From the NCBI GenBank assembly GCA_934476315.1, contig CAKSNQ010000001.1, positions 1 through 64,000 on the forward strand: a stretch of DNA of 64,000 nucleotides, given 5' to 3'. Below are positions 49,526-58,278 of the stretch, one piece after another (the first letter of the stretch is position 1; every line of letters begins with the position of its first letter). The notes below the pieces were generated by a model, which worked only from the letters and a program-made list of their open reading frames with translations, made no database searches and was not told the DNA's origin. Origin of the DNA: an uncultured Eubacteriales bacterium. GTDB taxonomy: Bacteria; Bacillota; Clostridia; Oscillospirales; CAG-272. The position numbers and the translations under genes are program-made.

Positions 49526-50461
49526 TTATTCGACCGCCGCACCCGACGAAATGTGAATGTCGCCGCTCACACTGTCCACACGGTAATCGGCAGTGCCTCG
49601 CCCGCACGTATACTTCTTGCCCTCGCGCGTCATGGGAATGTTGCTGGAGAGATCGCCGCTCACTGTGTCAAAGGTCATGGTAAATCCATCCTCGTCAACC
49701 GGCAGGGTAAGGCGGATGTCGCCGCTGGTCGTGTCAACGCGGAGCTTCTGCAATTTCTCCGTGCTCTGTAAGGTGAGATCGCCCGAGACGCTGTCCATGT
49801 CGGCGGCGGTGATGGCACCCTCCAGCCGGACATCGCCGCTGGTGGTCTCGCAGGTGACGCCGGTGAAAATACAGCGTTCGCTTCCGATGTCCCCGCTGAC
49901 CGTTTCCAGATCGACGCTCGCGACGATCAGATCACTGAGCGCAATGTCGCCGGAAACACCGTCAATGTCCAGCGTATCCAGCGCAAAACCGCGAACGGAA
50001 ATATCCGCGCTCACACCCTCGATGTCAACAATCTTCAGTGCATCGGACAGGGAGGAGGGAATTTCGACCGTGAGAATCTTCGTCCCCCATTTGGTCAGAC
50101 CGTAAAACACCTTGCTTTCACAGAACTGAATGCGGAGCGTGTCCCCGTCCAGCCACCAGTGAAGGCGCTGTTCGGGTGGATTCTGCGTGTCGGTTTCGTA
50201 AACGCGGATGACGTCCCCGTCGCTGCGGACAACATGTACCTCGCCGCTGACCCAGTGCACATCCAGCGCGCGAATCGGGGAAGTGAGCGTCGTGTCGCCG
50301 GCGGTGTATTTTTCGGCATTTTTGTAGGTTTGGGAAATCGCACCGAAATTCCAGTTTGTGTGCTTCCACGGGAAGCCGCGGAGCAGGAGAAAAACGAACA
50401 GACCGACGAGCAGCAGAACGACGATCGACCAGACGACAATGCTTACTACGGAAGATTTCAT
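49526..50461 (-). CDS. DUF4097-family membrane-anchored beta-repeat protein
   Basis: An N-terminal membrane segment (VVWSIVVLLLVGLFVFLLL) anchors an extracytoplasmic beta-helix-like domain. The domain has repeated SGDI/SGDV units (VSADISV, VSGDIALS, VSGDIGS, TSGDVRL, VSGDLTL, TSGDIRL, VSGDLSS, VSGDIHI), the mark of DUF4097 proteins related to LiaG-type envelope stress factors. The product has 311 residues. It overlaps the upstream HAAS-domain gene by 4 nt. The three-gene unit padR-HAAS-DUF4097 is a common Firmicutes arrangement. The direct signal is unknown. Confidence 0.88.
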   Translation of the reverse strand: MKSSVVSIVVWSIVVLLLVGLFVFLLLRGFPWKHTNWNFGAISQTYKNAEKYTAGDTTLTSPIRALDVHWVSGEVHVVRSDGDVIRVYETDTQNPPEQRLHWWLDGDTLRIQFCESKVFYGLTKWGTKILTVEIPSSLSDALKIVDIEGVSADISVRGFALDTLDIDGVSGDIALSDLIVASVDLETVSGDIGSERCIFTGVTCETTSGDVRLEGAITAADMDSVSGDLTLQSTEKLQKLRVDTTSGDIRLTLPVDEDGFTMTFDTVSGDLSSNIPMTREGKKYTCGRGTADYRVDSVSGDIHISSGAAVE

Positions 50462-51171
50462 TTGGACAGTCCCTCCTTGTCAGATGTTCCGGACGTCTTG
50501 CGCGACGCGGAAAGTGAAGTCAGAATACAGATGAGATTTTCGAGCGCGACGGCGAGCAGGAACATCACCCACGTGACATACCATCTGCCGGTGTAAAAAC
50601 TGATCAGAATGTACGCGGCGACGGTCAGCGTCCAGAGCGCCGTGCTGAGGTTGCTCTGCAAGCGTCGTGTGGCGGTGTCGGGCAGATAGAAGACCTCCGG
50701 ACGGTTCCGGGTTGTGTAGTCCCAGATGGCGTGGATCAGACTCTCCACGGCGGGCGCAATCAGGAAGAGAATCCAGGTGATGTGCCACTTCCCGGTGGCG
50801 AAGCTCAACTCAAAGTACAGCGTCAGCATCAGCATCCAGAGAATACAGTCCACCTGTCCCCGCAACATCCTGCGGAGCGATTTTGCGGCGGGCTTTCCCT
50901 TGGCGGAAGCGTCGGCAACTGCCAACGTGGGAGCACTTCCGACGGCGGTCGCGGTCGTGTTGAGTGAACGGATCAATTCTCGGACGTCGCCGATGCCTCC
51001 GATGGCGCTCCGGTACGCCTCCTCCTCGGGCTTTCCTTCGGCGAGCAGGTCGCGGTAACGGTCCAGCGTGTTCAGGTAAATCTCGTTTTTCAAATCATTG
51101 ACGCGGTTGACATCCGGCGCACCCGAAAACAGAGCGTCAATGTGTTGTTTGATGCGTTCTTCCCAGCTCAT
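50458..51171 (-). CDS. Membrane protein with N-terminal HAAS/permease-prefix domain (DUF1700-like)
   Basis: Residues 1-70 form the HAAS-type helical domain: WEERIKQHIDALFSGAPD, LKNEIYLNTLDRYRDLLAEGKPEEEAYRSAIGGIGDV. About four membrane segments follow from residue 105 on (CILWMLMLTLYFELSFATG, TWILFLIAPAVESLIHAI, LWTLTVAAYILISFYTG, WVMFLLAVALENLICILT). The repeated TGKWHITW and TGRWYVTW words indicate an internal duplication of a two-helix unit. HAAS domains are often paired with PadR regulators, as here. Function is probably sensing or signalling with the PadR protein; this is inference from context. Confidence 0.82.
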   Translation of the reverse strand: MSWEERIKQHIDALFSGAPDVNRVNDLKNEIYLNTLDRYRDLLAEGKPEEEAYRSAIGGIGDVRELIRSLNTTATAVGSAPTLAVADASAKGKPAAKSLRRMLRGQVDCILWMLMLTLYFELSFATGKWHITWILFLIAPAVESLIHAIWDYTTRNRPEVFYLPDTATRRLQSNLSTALWTLTVAAYILISFYTGRWYVTWVMFLLAVALENLICILTSLSASRKTSGTSDKEGLSK

Positions 51172-51509
51172 AATTGTGATTCCTCCGTGTCCAGTAACTT
51201 GTCGATGATGTCGCGCGCGGACAGCCAGTCCTGCTTTTGCTGTTCGTATGCCTCGCGACCGGCTTGCGTGATGGTGTAGTATTTTCTCCGGGCACTGGTA
51301 TTGGTGTCTCCCCAGTAGGAAACGATGTAGCCCGCGTCCTCAAGGCGCTTGAAAGCGGTGTACAGCGTCGCCTCCTTCAATTCATACCGGTGGTCGGAAT
51401 TGCTGAGGATGGATTTGTTGATTTCATAGCCGTAACTGTCTTTTTTCAAAAGCAGTGCCAGCACGATGGTATCTGTGTGCCCACGGATGAGATCGGCTGC
51501 GATTGACAT
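51168..51509 (-). CDS. PadR-family transcriptional regulator
   Basis: A small winged-helix repressor of 113 residues. The core is IRGHTDTIVLALLLKKDSYGYEI, YELKEATLYTAFKRLEDAGYI and SARRKYYTITQAGREAYEQQK, a standard PadR profile. The start at 51509 has AAAGGAG 10 nt upstream; a frame reaching 51572 overlaps the promoter. The stop overlaps the HAAS gene start by 4 nt. It probably controls its own operon, since the promoter is adjacent. Confidence 0.94.
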   Translation of the reverse strand: MSIAADLIRGHTDTIVLALLLKKDSYGYEINKSILSNSDHRYELKEATLYTAFKRLEDAGYIVSYWGDTNTSARRKYYTITQAGREAYEQQKQDWLSARDIIDKLLDTEESQL

Positions 51510-51543
51510 GGAATCGTACGCTCCTTTCTTCCATGATGGCGAC

Positions 51544-51572
51544 ATTATAACACGATGTACCTCACCTGTCAA
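51544..51572 (-). promoter_or_regulatory. Consensus promoter of the padR operon
   Basis: Minus strand: TTGACA (51567-51572), 17 bp, TATAAT (51544-51549). It is back-to-back with the thiT promoter. Confidence 0.87.
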
Positions 51573-51611
51573 GGTATTTCATAAAGATTTTTCGGGATTT
51601 TTCAAAAAAAC

Positions 51612-51640
51612 TTGACAAGGAGGGCGGAGAAGTGTATAAT
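51612..51640 (+). promoter_or_regulatory. Consensus promoter of thiT
   Basis: TTGACA (51612-51617), 17 bp, TATAAT (51635-51640). It places the start of transcription about 20 nt before the TPP riboswitch. Confidence 0.88.
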
Positions 51641-51665
51641 GTAGAAAACAAAAACCGCATAAAAA

Positions 51666-51752
51666 CAGGGGTGCTGTCATCGGCTGAGACGGAAACCGCG
51701 ATCGGTTTCCGAACCCTTAACCTGATACGGATAATGCCGTCGTAGGGAGATT
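51666..51752 (+). ncRNA. TPP riboswitch (THI element)
   Basis: The conserved words appear in order: GGGGTGCTG, CGGCTGAGA, ACCCTTAACCTGATACGGAT, AATGCC and GTAGGGA. Together they form the two-arm thiamine diphosphate sensor. A terminator hairpin follows at 51804-51834, so regulation is probably by premature termination. It controls thiT only. Confidence 0.96.
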
Positions 51753-51803
51753 TTTGAAGCGACCGCGCCTGCACTGCGAGCGGGTGGCGTCGGGGAGATT
51801 CTG

Positions 51804-51834
51804 CCGCACGGAGTTTTCGTGCGGTTTTCATTTT
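51804..51834 (+). terminator. Riboswitch expression-platform terminator
   Basis: CCGCACG-loop-CGTGCGG is followed by TTTTCATTTT, about 50 nt after the aptamer and 18 nt before the thiT start. Confidence 0.82.
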
Positions 51835-51851
51835 GAAGGAGGATCTTCTGT

Positions 51852-52511
51852 ATGAAAAAAACATTTGCTGTGGAGAGACTGACCGTTTCCGCCATGATGT
51901 TGGCGGTGGCAACCGTAATCGCGTGGTGTTGCTCGCTCGTCCCGTTTCTGCATTTGCCGTTCGGCGGCGGGTTCACAGTTGCGTCCATGCTCCCGCTCGT
52001 TCTGGTCGCCTACATGTACGGAACGCGCTGGGGGCTGTTCACCGCAGGCGCCTACTCCGTCATTCAGATGCTGCTTGGATATTCGACCGTCGCGGGATTT
52101 TTCACCCCGACAAGTGACAGCTTCACGGGTATTCGCAACGCGATTCTGATCTGCCTGATCGATTACGTGCTCGCCTTTACCGTTCTCGGCTTCGGCGGAA
52201 TTTTCCGCAATATGAAAAGCCGCACGGCGGCGCTCGCGTGGGGAAGCGTGGTCGCGCTGTCCCTGCGTTACCTGTGCCATATCGTTTCGGGCGCGATCTT
52301 CTTCGGCTCGTGGGCGGAGTGGTTCTTCGGTCAGGACGGCGTCCGAGAGCTGTTCGGTGAATGGGTGCTGACCCATTTTTCGGGGGGCGCGCTGACCATC
52401 GTTTACTCTGTCGTATATAACGGACTGTACATGATTCCCGAGATCATCATCACGGCAATCGCCGCCTGCCTGATCGCACGGCTTCCGCAGGTCCGCCGGC
52501 GCACCGCGTAA
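51852..52511 (+). CDS. thiT: Energy-coupled thiamine transporter S component ThiT
   Basis: This is the substrate-binding membrane subunit of an ECF-type thiamine importer; the ATPase and EcfT parts are encoded elsewhere. Six membrane segments are visible over 219 residues. Family marks are MLAVATVIAWCCSLVPF, YGTRWGLFTAGAYSVIQML, RNAILICLIDYVLAFTVLG and YLCHIVSGAIFFGSWAEWF, which include the aromatic-rich thiamine pocket. The TPP riboswitch upstream confirms the substrate. GAAGGAGG lies before the ATG. Confidence 0.95.
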   Translation: MKKTFAVERLTVSAMMLAVATVIAWCCSLVPFLHLPFGGGFTVASMLPLVLVAYMYGTRWGLFTAGAYSVIQMLLGYSTVAGFFTPTSDSFTGIRNAILICLIDYVLAFTVLGFGGIFRNMKSRTAALAWGSVVALSLRYLCHIVSGAIFFGSWAEWFFGQDGVRELFGEWVLTHFSGGALTIVYSVVYNGLYMIPEIIITAIAACLIARLPQVRRRTA

Positions 52512-52540
52512 GGGCGCACCGCGATCCAATTGCATATTCC

Positions 52541-52574
52541 GGAAAAGCATCCATGCTCATGGGTGCTTTTTCCT
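52541..52574 (+). terminator. Terminator after thiT
   Basis: GGAAAAGCATCCATG and ATGGGTGCTTTTTCC form a stem with a T-rich right arm. Confidence 0.78.
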
Positions 52575-52711
52575 AATCCGAAAGGCAATTTTACGGAAAG
52601 TCAATTGCCCCCGTTGCCGCCAATTCGGGCATTATTTCCTCTTTTGTCGCCGATTTTAAGAATAAATTGTAAATTATGAAGAAAATAACCTCAGAAAGTA
52701 CAAAAAATCAT

Positions 52712-52740
52712 TTGACAAGTTGGGCAAAATGTTGTATAAT
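52712..52740 (+). promoter_or_regulatory. Consensus promoter of rsmE
   Basis: TTGACA (52712-52717), 17 bp, TATAAT (52735-52740). Confidence 0.87.
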
Positions 52741-52808
52741 TCTTTTGTCGATGTTCGACAATGAAAAATTCGCCGTGCAACGGCAACGGCTGGATGGGTG
52801 GGATTGCT

Positions 52809-53558
52809 GTGCCGCGCTTTTTTGTGGATGAATCCGCGATTGCGGGAGACCGGGTCACGATCTCCGGTGCAGACGCACACCATATCGCCCGCGCGCTCCG
52901 TATGGCGACCGGCGAGCATATCACGGTCTGCGATGCCAAAAACGCAACCTATGATTGCGTGCTGGAGCATTTTGCCGGCGATGATACCGTCACGGCACAC
53001 ATTGTTTCTGTGACATCCATGCGTGGCGAGCCACCCTATCGCGCAGTGCTGTATCAGGCTCTGCCCAAGGGTGACAAGCTGGATTCCATCATTCAGAAAG
53101 CGGTGGAGTGCGGCGTGGTCAGAATCGTTCCGTTTGAAAGCGAGCGGTGCGTGGTGCGCCGCAACCCCTCAAACGAGGATAAGAAGAATGAACGCAGACA
53201 GCGCATCGCGCTGGAGGCGGCAAAGCAGTGCGGACGGGGCATCGTTCCGCGTGTGGTGCCTGCCTGTGGCTTCTCCGATGTGATCTGTTCGGCGGCGGAC
53301 GCCGATCTGGTGCTGTTCTGCTACGAGGGGGAGAATACCGTCCCGCTTCGCACACTGCTGCAAGCCGAACGTCAACACCTCGGCGAGCACCCGACCATCG
53401 CGATCGTCGTCGGCAGTGAGGGCGGTTTTTCTGCCGGGGAAGCCGCGACCGCACGGGAACACGGCTTTGCCATGACGGGACTTGGCGCGCGAATTCTGCG
53501 AACGGAAACGGCGGCACCGTTTGTGCTCGGCGCGCTCGCGTACGAGTTTGAACTGTGA
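52809..53558 (+). CDS. rsmE: 16S rRNA (uracil(1498)-N(3))-methyltransferase
   Basis: It methylates U1498 of 16S rRNA with SAM as donor, using the SPOUT knot fold. The C-terminal knot shows IAIVVGSEGGFSAGEAATA and GLGARILRTETAAPFVLGAL, and the middle has LYQALPKGDKLDSIIQKAVECG. The start is taken as GTG 52809 because GGGTGGGA lies 5-6 nt upstream and the product then begins VPRFF, the usual family opening, with 249 residues. The ATG at 52761 lies only about 14 nt after the expected transcription start and has no ribosome binding site. Confidence 0.93.
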   Translation: MPRFFVDESAIAGDRVTISGADAHHIARALRMATGEHITVCDAKNATYDCVLEHFAGDDTVTAHIVSVTSMRGEPPYRAVLYQALPKGDKLDSIIQKAVECGVVRIVPFESERCVVRRNPSNEDKKNERRQRIALEAAKQCGRGIVPRVVPACGFSDVICSAADADLVLFCYEGENTVPLRTLLQAERQHLGEHPTIAIVVGSEGGFSAGEAATAREHGFAMTGLGARILRTETAAPFVLGALAYEFEL

Positions 53559-53669
53559 GACTCCGGTCCGTTTCCTCAAAAAGGGAGCTTTGCCCGCCCG
53601 CGCGGTGGGGCGAAAATGACAAAATTCGCGCTTTTTTTGAAAAATGTGGAGAAAAAAGAGAAAAAGCTA

Positions 53670-53698
53670 TTGAAAATCTGTCCGTTTTTGTGTATAAT
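53670..53698 (+). promoter_or_regulatory. Promoter of the CdaR-type regulator
   Basis: TTGAAA (53670-53675), 17 bp, TATAAT (53693-53698). Confidence 0.68.
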
Positions 53699-53779
53699 GT
53701 AATTTGTATATCAAAGACGACTGAGAATAAATACCCCCAGCGATAGACAAAAATCTGTGCATTGAGGAAGGAAAAGAAG

Positions 53780-54865
53780 ATGTCGAACCGGTTATTCCAG
53801 AGCGTGATACACCAAATGAAGGATGCTGTTGACAGAGTCATCGGAATCATAGACGAAAACGGTGTCATTATTGCTTGCTCCGAATTGGTCAAGATTGGAG
53901 AGATCCGCCAAGGAATCCGGGACGAGCTGGCATATACCAGTGAGGTTTCCGTCAGCGGCGGCTATACCTACCGACCCATCGGCGGCAACGTCAAGGCGGA
54001 ATACATCGTGTTCGTCGAGGGAGAGGACAAGGCGGCGGAGAAAACCTCCAAGTTACTCGCCATCTCGCTTGGAAATATCAAGAATCTTTACGACGAAAAA
54101 TACGATAAGGGCTCGTTTATCAAGAACATCATTCTGGATAATATCCTGCCCAGCGACATATACATTAAGAGCAAAGAGCTCCATTTCAATACCGAGGAAA
54201 TGCGGATTGTCTTTCTCGTGAAATTCTACGGAAAGACCGATATGCTCCCGTTTGAAATGCTCCAGAACATGTTCCCGGACAAATCCAAGGATTACGTCAT
54301 CAGCGCCGGCGAGCACGACATTGTGCTGGTCAAGGACGTCAAGCCGGGCATGGATTCCAAGGACTTTGAGAAGATCGCAACCAATATCGCGGATACCATG
54401 AGCACGGAGTTCTATACGAAGGTCTCCATCGGTATCTCCACCGTCGTGGATAATATCAAGGACCTGGCGCGAGCCTATAAGGAAGCACAGGTCGCCATCG
54501 AGGTCGGCAAGGTCTTTGAGACGGAAAAGAATATCATCAGCTACGAAAATCTCGGTATCGGACGACTGATCTACCAGTTGCCGACCACGCTGTGCGAGAT
54601 GTTCTTACAGGAGGTGTTCAAGCGGGGAAGCCTGGAATCGCTCGACCGCGAGACACTGATGACGATTCAGTGCTTCTTTGAAAACAACCTGAATGTCTCG
54701 GAGACATCACGTAAGTTGTTCGTCCATCGGAACACTCTGGTGTACCGTCTGGAAAAGATCCGCAAGCTCACGGGGCTTGATTTGCGCGAGTTTGAGCACG
54801 CGATTACGTTCAAGGTGGCGCTGATGGTCAAGAAGTACCTGGACTCCAAATCTACGAAATTCTAA
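53780..54865 (+). CDS. CdaR/PucR-type transcriptional regulator
   Basis: A sugar-diacid-recognition-type regulator. The N-terminal sensor domain is seen in QMKDAVDRVIGIIDENGVIIACS and the GGYTYRPI region. A GGDEF-like middle segment (YTKVSIGISTVVDNIKDLARAY, typical of the PucR family) follows. The C-terminal helix-turn-helix is SETSRKLFVHRNTLVYRLEKIRKLTGLDL, with the second helix at residues about 315-340. The 361-residue product starts at 53780 with AGGAAGGA upstream. No sugar-acid metabolism genes are next to it, so its target is unknown. It is followed by a hairpin and the S41 protease gene. Confidence 0.87.
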   Translation: MSNRLFQSVIHQMKDAVDRVIGIIDENGVIIACSELVKIGEIRQGIRDELAYTSEVSVSGGYTYRPIGGNVKAEYIVFVEGEDKAAEKTSKLLAISLGNIKNLYDEKYDKGSFIKNIILDNILPSDIYIKSKELHFNTEEMRIVFLVKFYGKTDMLPFEMLQNMFPDKSKDYVISAGEHDIVLVKDVKPGMDSKDFEKIATNIADTMSTEFYTKVSIGISTVVDNIKDLARAYKEAQVAIEVGKVFETEKNIISYENLGIGRLIYQLPTTLCEMFLQEVFKRGSLESLDRETLMTIQCFFENNLNVSETSRKLFVHRNTLVYRLEKIRKLTGLDLREFEHAITFKVALMVKKYLDSKSTKF

Positions 54866-54877
54866 AGTTGTTTTCTC

Positions 54878-54908
54878 TACCGGCGGGGACACGTCTCTCC
54901 GCCGGTAA
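54878..54908 (+). terminator. GC-rich hairpin after the CdaR-type gene
   Basis: ACCGGCGG and CCGCCGGT enclose a 14-nt loop. A T run is lacking, so it may be a weak terminator or a stabilising hairpin. Confidence 0.45.
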
Positions 54909-54975
54909 AGTGCTGTATTTTGCGACACCGGGCAGATTCTGTTTCAGCGATCCGAATGATGTGAGGTGATACCGG

Positions 54976-56826
54976 ATGAATTGCATTAGTTTTACCGTTT
55001 GTTTCCCGACCGCGCCGACAGAGCAGGAGAAAGAGGGGCTACTTGACGCGGCGCGTGCGGTTTTTGCTACCGACGACGTGCTCTTGAATACGACGGCAAC
55101 ACGCCTGACCGTAACCCCCGCGCCGGACGCCGACGTGGAGGCGCTTTCCTCAGAGCTGGCGGCACGCGCACAGGCGTTCTCCTGCGAGGTTTCGCGTGCG
55201 ACAGAGGAGGGGACAACGAGCCTTCCCGATGAGCCTGCAACCGCGGCGGACACCCATGACGGCGCGGACGAAAAAACAGCGAAGAATCCCCCCGATACGC
55301 ACAACGACTCCGACGCACCGGACTCGCCGGGCGCGCCGGGCGCTGACCATACCACGCCGACGATGAATCCCTCTGAGCCGACAGCGAACGGCACCACATC
55401 GACGGGGAACCGTTCCGGGGCGACGAACAATCATACCGCGTCGGCGGGAACCCACACCGCATCAATGGGCAATCGCGAGCACCGCGTGCCGCTGTCTGTT
55501 TTCGTGGCGTCTGTCTGCTCGGTTCTGATTTTGGCAATCCTTGCTACGTATACACTCACGGCGGGCTTCTTCTCCCGTAAGCTCCTGGAAGAGCGGGAGA
55601 ATCAGTGGAACACCCTGGTTGACGGGGAGATGGCGTTCCCCGAGCTGGAGCTTTTCCAAGAGCTGTTTGAGCAGTACAGCATCTATGACCTGAATCACGA
55701 CGAACTTGTGACCGCCGTCCTCAAGGCATATGCGGCGGCAACCGGCGACACCTACGCGGCGTATTACACCGAGGAGGAGTTGCAGGCGCTTTTCGCCGAC
55801 GACCGCGGCGAGATGGAGGGAATCGGCGTGAGCGTGGTCAATACCACGGCGACGTATAACGGCGCCGAATACGCTACGATGACGGTCATCAGCGTGTTTG
55901 CGGATTCTCCGGCGCTGGCGGCGGGCTTGCGCGTCGGAGACCAGATTTTCAGCGTGATAACAGTGGACGGAAGCGAGGCGACCGTGGAGCAGTTGGGCTA
56001 TGACGGCGCGCTGAGCTGTGTGCGCGGCGTCGCAGGTACCAAAGCGGAATTTTCTGTCCTGCGCACGACCGCGGGCGGTAGACAGGAGATTGTCAAGTTT
56101 TCGGTCGAACGCGCCAAGGTGACAACAGAATCCGTCACGGGACGTGTCCATGCAGACGACCCGTCGATCGGCATCGTCAAGATCTCGCAGTTCGACCTGA
56201 CCACACCGACGCAGTTCAGCTCCACCATGGACTCTCTGGTTGCGCGCGGGTGCAAGAAATTTATCTTTGACGTCCGGTATAATCCGGGCGGAGACCTCGC
56301 CTCGATTGAAGCGGTGCTCAGCACCTTGCTCCGGGAAAACGACGTCATGCTCACCATCCAGTACAACTCCGGCGACCCGGATTACGAGCGCGTGCAAGTG
56401 GTTCGTTACTCCGACCCGGACTACGCCGGATGCAGCGTCACCAAAAAAGACATCGGCAAATATCGCGGATATGAATTTGCGGTCATCGCCAATGAGTACA
56501 CCGCGAGTGCCGCGGAAGTCTTCACCTCCAACCTGCGCGACTATCAGCTGGCAACCGTGGTCGGCGTCAAGACGTTCGGAAAGGGCTGTATGCAGTCGAT
56601 CATGAGTCTGAAACAGTCCGGAATCCTGGACGGCGCCATCAAGCTCACCACAGCGCTTTACCTGCCGCCCTGCGGCGTGAGCTACCACGGCATCGGCATC
56701 GAGCCGGACGAGGGGTATGCTGTGGAAATGGATGCCGCGGTGATCGAAAAATACGGAAATATCTATCTGATTCCCGATAGCGAGGACCCGCAGCTTGCGG
56801 CGGCGGTCCGCGCACTCCAAAAATGA
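54976..56826 (+). CDS. S41-family carboxyl-terminal protease with unusual cytoplasmic N-terminus
   Basis: A membrane-tethered processing protease. One membrane segment at residues about 175-197 (VASVCSVLILAILATYTLTAG) divides the protein. Outside lie a helical region, a PDZ domain near residues 275-380 (GIGVSVVNTTATYNG, VISVFADSPALAAGLRVGDQI) and the S41 catalytic domain. The catalytic serine is in NEYTASAAEVF and the lysine in VKTFGKGCMQS, so the Ser-Lys dyad is intact. The cytoplasmic N-terminus has an alpha/beta-like segment of about 70 residues (MNCISFTVCFPTAPTEQEKE on) then a T/N/S-rich low-complexity stretch of about 90. S41 proteases usually start with a signal sequence, so this extension is unusual. 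A short spacer leads to greA. Confidence 0.88.
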   Translation: MNCISFTVCFPTAPTEQEKEGLLDAARAVFATDDVLLNTTATRLTVTPAPDADVEALSSELAARAQAFSCEVSRATEEGTTSLPDEPATAADTHDGADEKTAKNPPDTHNDSDAPDSPGAPGADHTTPTMNPSEPTANGTTSTGNRSGATNNHTASAGTHTASMGNREHRVPLSVFVASVCSVLILAILATYTLTAGFFSRKLLEERENQWNTLVDGEMAFPELELFQELFEQYSIYDLNHDELVTAVLKAYAAATGDTYAAYYTEEELQALFADDRGEMEGIGVSVVNTTATYNGAEYATMTVISVFADSPALAAGLRVGDQIFSVITVDGSEATVEQLGYDGALSCVRGVAGTKAEFSVLRTTAGGRQEIVKFSVERAKVTTESVTGRVHADDPSIGIVKISQFDLTTPTQFSSTMDSLVARGCKKFIFDVRYNPGGDLASIEAVLSTLLRENDVMLTIQYNSGDPDYERVQVVRYSDPDYAGCSVTKKDIGKYRGYEFAVIANEYTASAAEVFTSNLRDYQLATVVGVKTFGKGCMQSIMSLKQSGILDGAIKLTTALYLPPCGVSYHGIGIEPDEGYAVEMDAAVIEKYGNIYLIPDSEDPQLAAAVRALQK

Positions 56827-56871
56827 GTCGTTCATTTATTTTATATACACAATTACGAAGGAGACCTTACC

Positions 56872-57357
56872 ATGGCAAAGAAACAAATGCTCTATACTCC
56901 CGACGGTTATAAGGAATTGGTCGCGGAGCTGAATTATCTGAAAACGACGCGCCGCGAGGAAATCAAAAACGACATTGCCGTCGCCAGATCGTTCGGCGAC
57001 CTCTCGGAGAACTCGGAGTACGACGAGGCGCGCAATGAGCAGGCAAAGACGGAAGCCCGTATCAAGGAGCTGGAGGACCTGATCGCGAACGCGGTCATCG
57101 TCGAGGAGGATACGATCGATGAATCGGTTGTCAGCCTCGGATCGACCGTCCGCGTGTACGACGAGGAGGAAAAGGAAGAGGTGGAGTACTCTCTGGTCGG
57201 CTCCAACGAGGCGAACCCGCTGATTGGAAAGATTTCCGACCAGTCTCCGATCGGCAGAGCCTTGATGGGCGCGCGCGGGGGAGACGTGTTGAACGTGGAA
57301 ACGCCCTCCGGCGTGATTCAGATGAAAGTGGTGGACGTCAGCCGCTCCAGAGGATAA
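56872..57357 (+). CDS. greA: Transcription elongation factor GreA
   Basis: GreA rescues backtracked RNA polymerase by stimulating transcript cleavage. The N-terminal coiled coil has the acidic tip GDLSENSEYDEARNEQAK. The C-terminal domain shows GSTVRVYDEEEKEEVEYSLVG, SPIGRALMGARGGDVL and the IQMKVVDV end. The 161 residues are standard. GAAGGAG precedes the ATG. It lies 45 bp after the protease gene. Confidence 0.96.
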   Translation: MAKKQMLYTPDGYKELVAELNYLKTTRREEIKNDIAVARSFGDLSENSEYDEARNEQAKTEARIKELEDLIANAVIVEEDTIDESVVSLGSTVRVYDEEEKEEVEYSLVGSNEANPLIGKISDQSPIGRALMGARGGDVLNVETPSGVIQMKVVDVSRSRG

Positions 57358-57415
57358 TCAACCCAAAGGGGAAACGTCCTGTACCGGAATGGGGAAAAGG
57401 AGGACGGAGAACGGA

Positions 57416-58210
57416 ATGTACGAGACGGATAAGATAAACGATCTGAATGGCGCCGGTGAGCCGGGCACGGCGAACAGACCGGACGAAAGTAAGCCGGACG
57501 GCGACCATCGTTCGATCAGACCGCAGGGGCGCGCCCTCAAATGGCTGGATAATTTCTGGTACCATCATAAATGGCATACACTGATCGCACTGTTCGTCGT
57601 GGCGGTCGTCGTGGTGCTGATCGTACAGACCGTACAGCAGCCCGGGGACGATGTGCTGGTGTGCTACGCCGGAACGTATGGCTTTTCGCCGGAGGAGTTG
57701 GAAGAGGTACAGACCGTATTGGATGCGAAACTGCCGCAGGATTTCAACGGCGACGGGAAAAAGCACGTCGGTTTCGTCCGCTACCAGGTGTATTCCGCCG
57801 AGGAACTGGAACTGGATGTCAAGGAGAATAACGGTCACGGAACGGTCAATACGGCATTCAACGCCTCCCAAAAGACGGCGTTCGATCAGTTTGTCATGAC
57901 CGGTGAGTGCTCCGTCTACCTTTGCAGCCCGTACCTGTATGAGCAGTTGCTCTCCCGCGGCGTCGTGCGCCCTCTGCGCGAGGTGCTGGATGCGGTTCCG
58001 GAGAACGCGTACAGTGATTACGCGGTGCGCCTGGCGGAAACCCGGTGGTACACCGACAATGTGCTTCTCCGAAGACTGCCGCCGGATACCCTTATCATCA
58101 TGACAATCCCGTACGCTTGGGGCGCCAGCGCGTCTCAGGATCAGTATGCGAACAGCGCGGCGATGTTTCGGGAGATGATCGAAGCGCCCGAAGCCACGAT
58201 CGCCGATTGA
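57416..58210 (+). CDS. Single-pass membrane protein, unknown function
   Basis: I do not recognise the family. A cytoplasmic N-terminus of about 55 residues, acidic and low in complexity, leads to one membrane segment (LIALFVVAVVVVLIVQTV, residues about 60-77). An extracytoplasmic domain follows: DVLVCYAGTYGFSPEELEE, a DFNGDGKKHVGF segment with Ca-binding-like DxNGDG spacing, and LIIMTIPYAWG near the end. The product is 264 residues. The start at 57416 is chosen because GGAGGACGGAGA lies upstream; ATG 57389 is possible. It is probably in one transcript with greA, and a terminator follows. Confidence 0.7.
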   Translation: MYETDKINDLNGAGEPGTANRPDESKPDGDHRSIRPQGRALKWLDNFWYHHKWHTLIALFVVAVVVVLIVQTVQQPGDDVLVCYAGTYGFSPEELEEVQTVLDAKLPQDFNGDGKKHVGFVRYQVYSAEELELDVKENNGHGTVNTAFNASQKTAFDQFVMTGECSVYLCSPYLYEQLLSRGVVRPLREVLDAVPENAYSDYAVRLAETRWYTDNVLLRRLPPDTLIIMTIPYAWGASASQDQYANSAAMFREMIEAPEATIAD

Positions 58211-58278
58211 TTTTGCGCGGGTGCTGGTAGGTGGCAACGGTGGACCCCGGTGAGTCCGCCGTATGAAATAGAAGAAAC

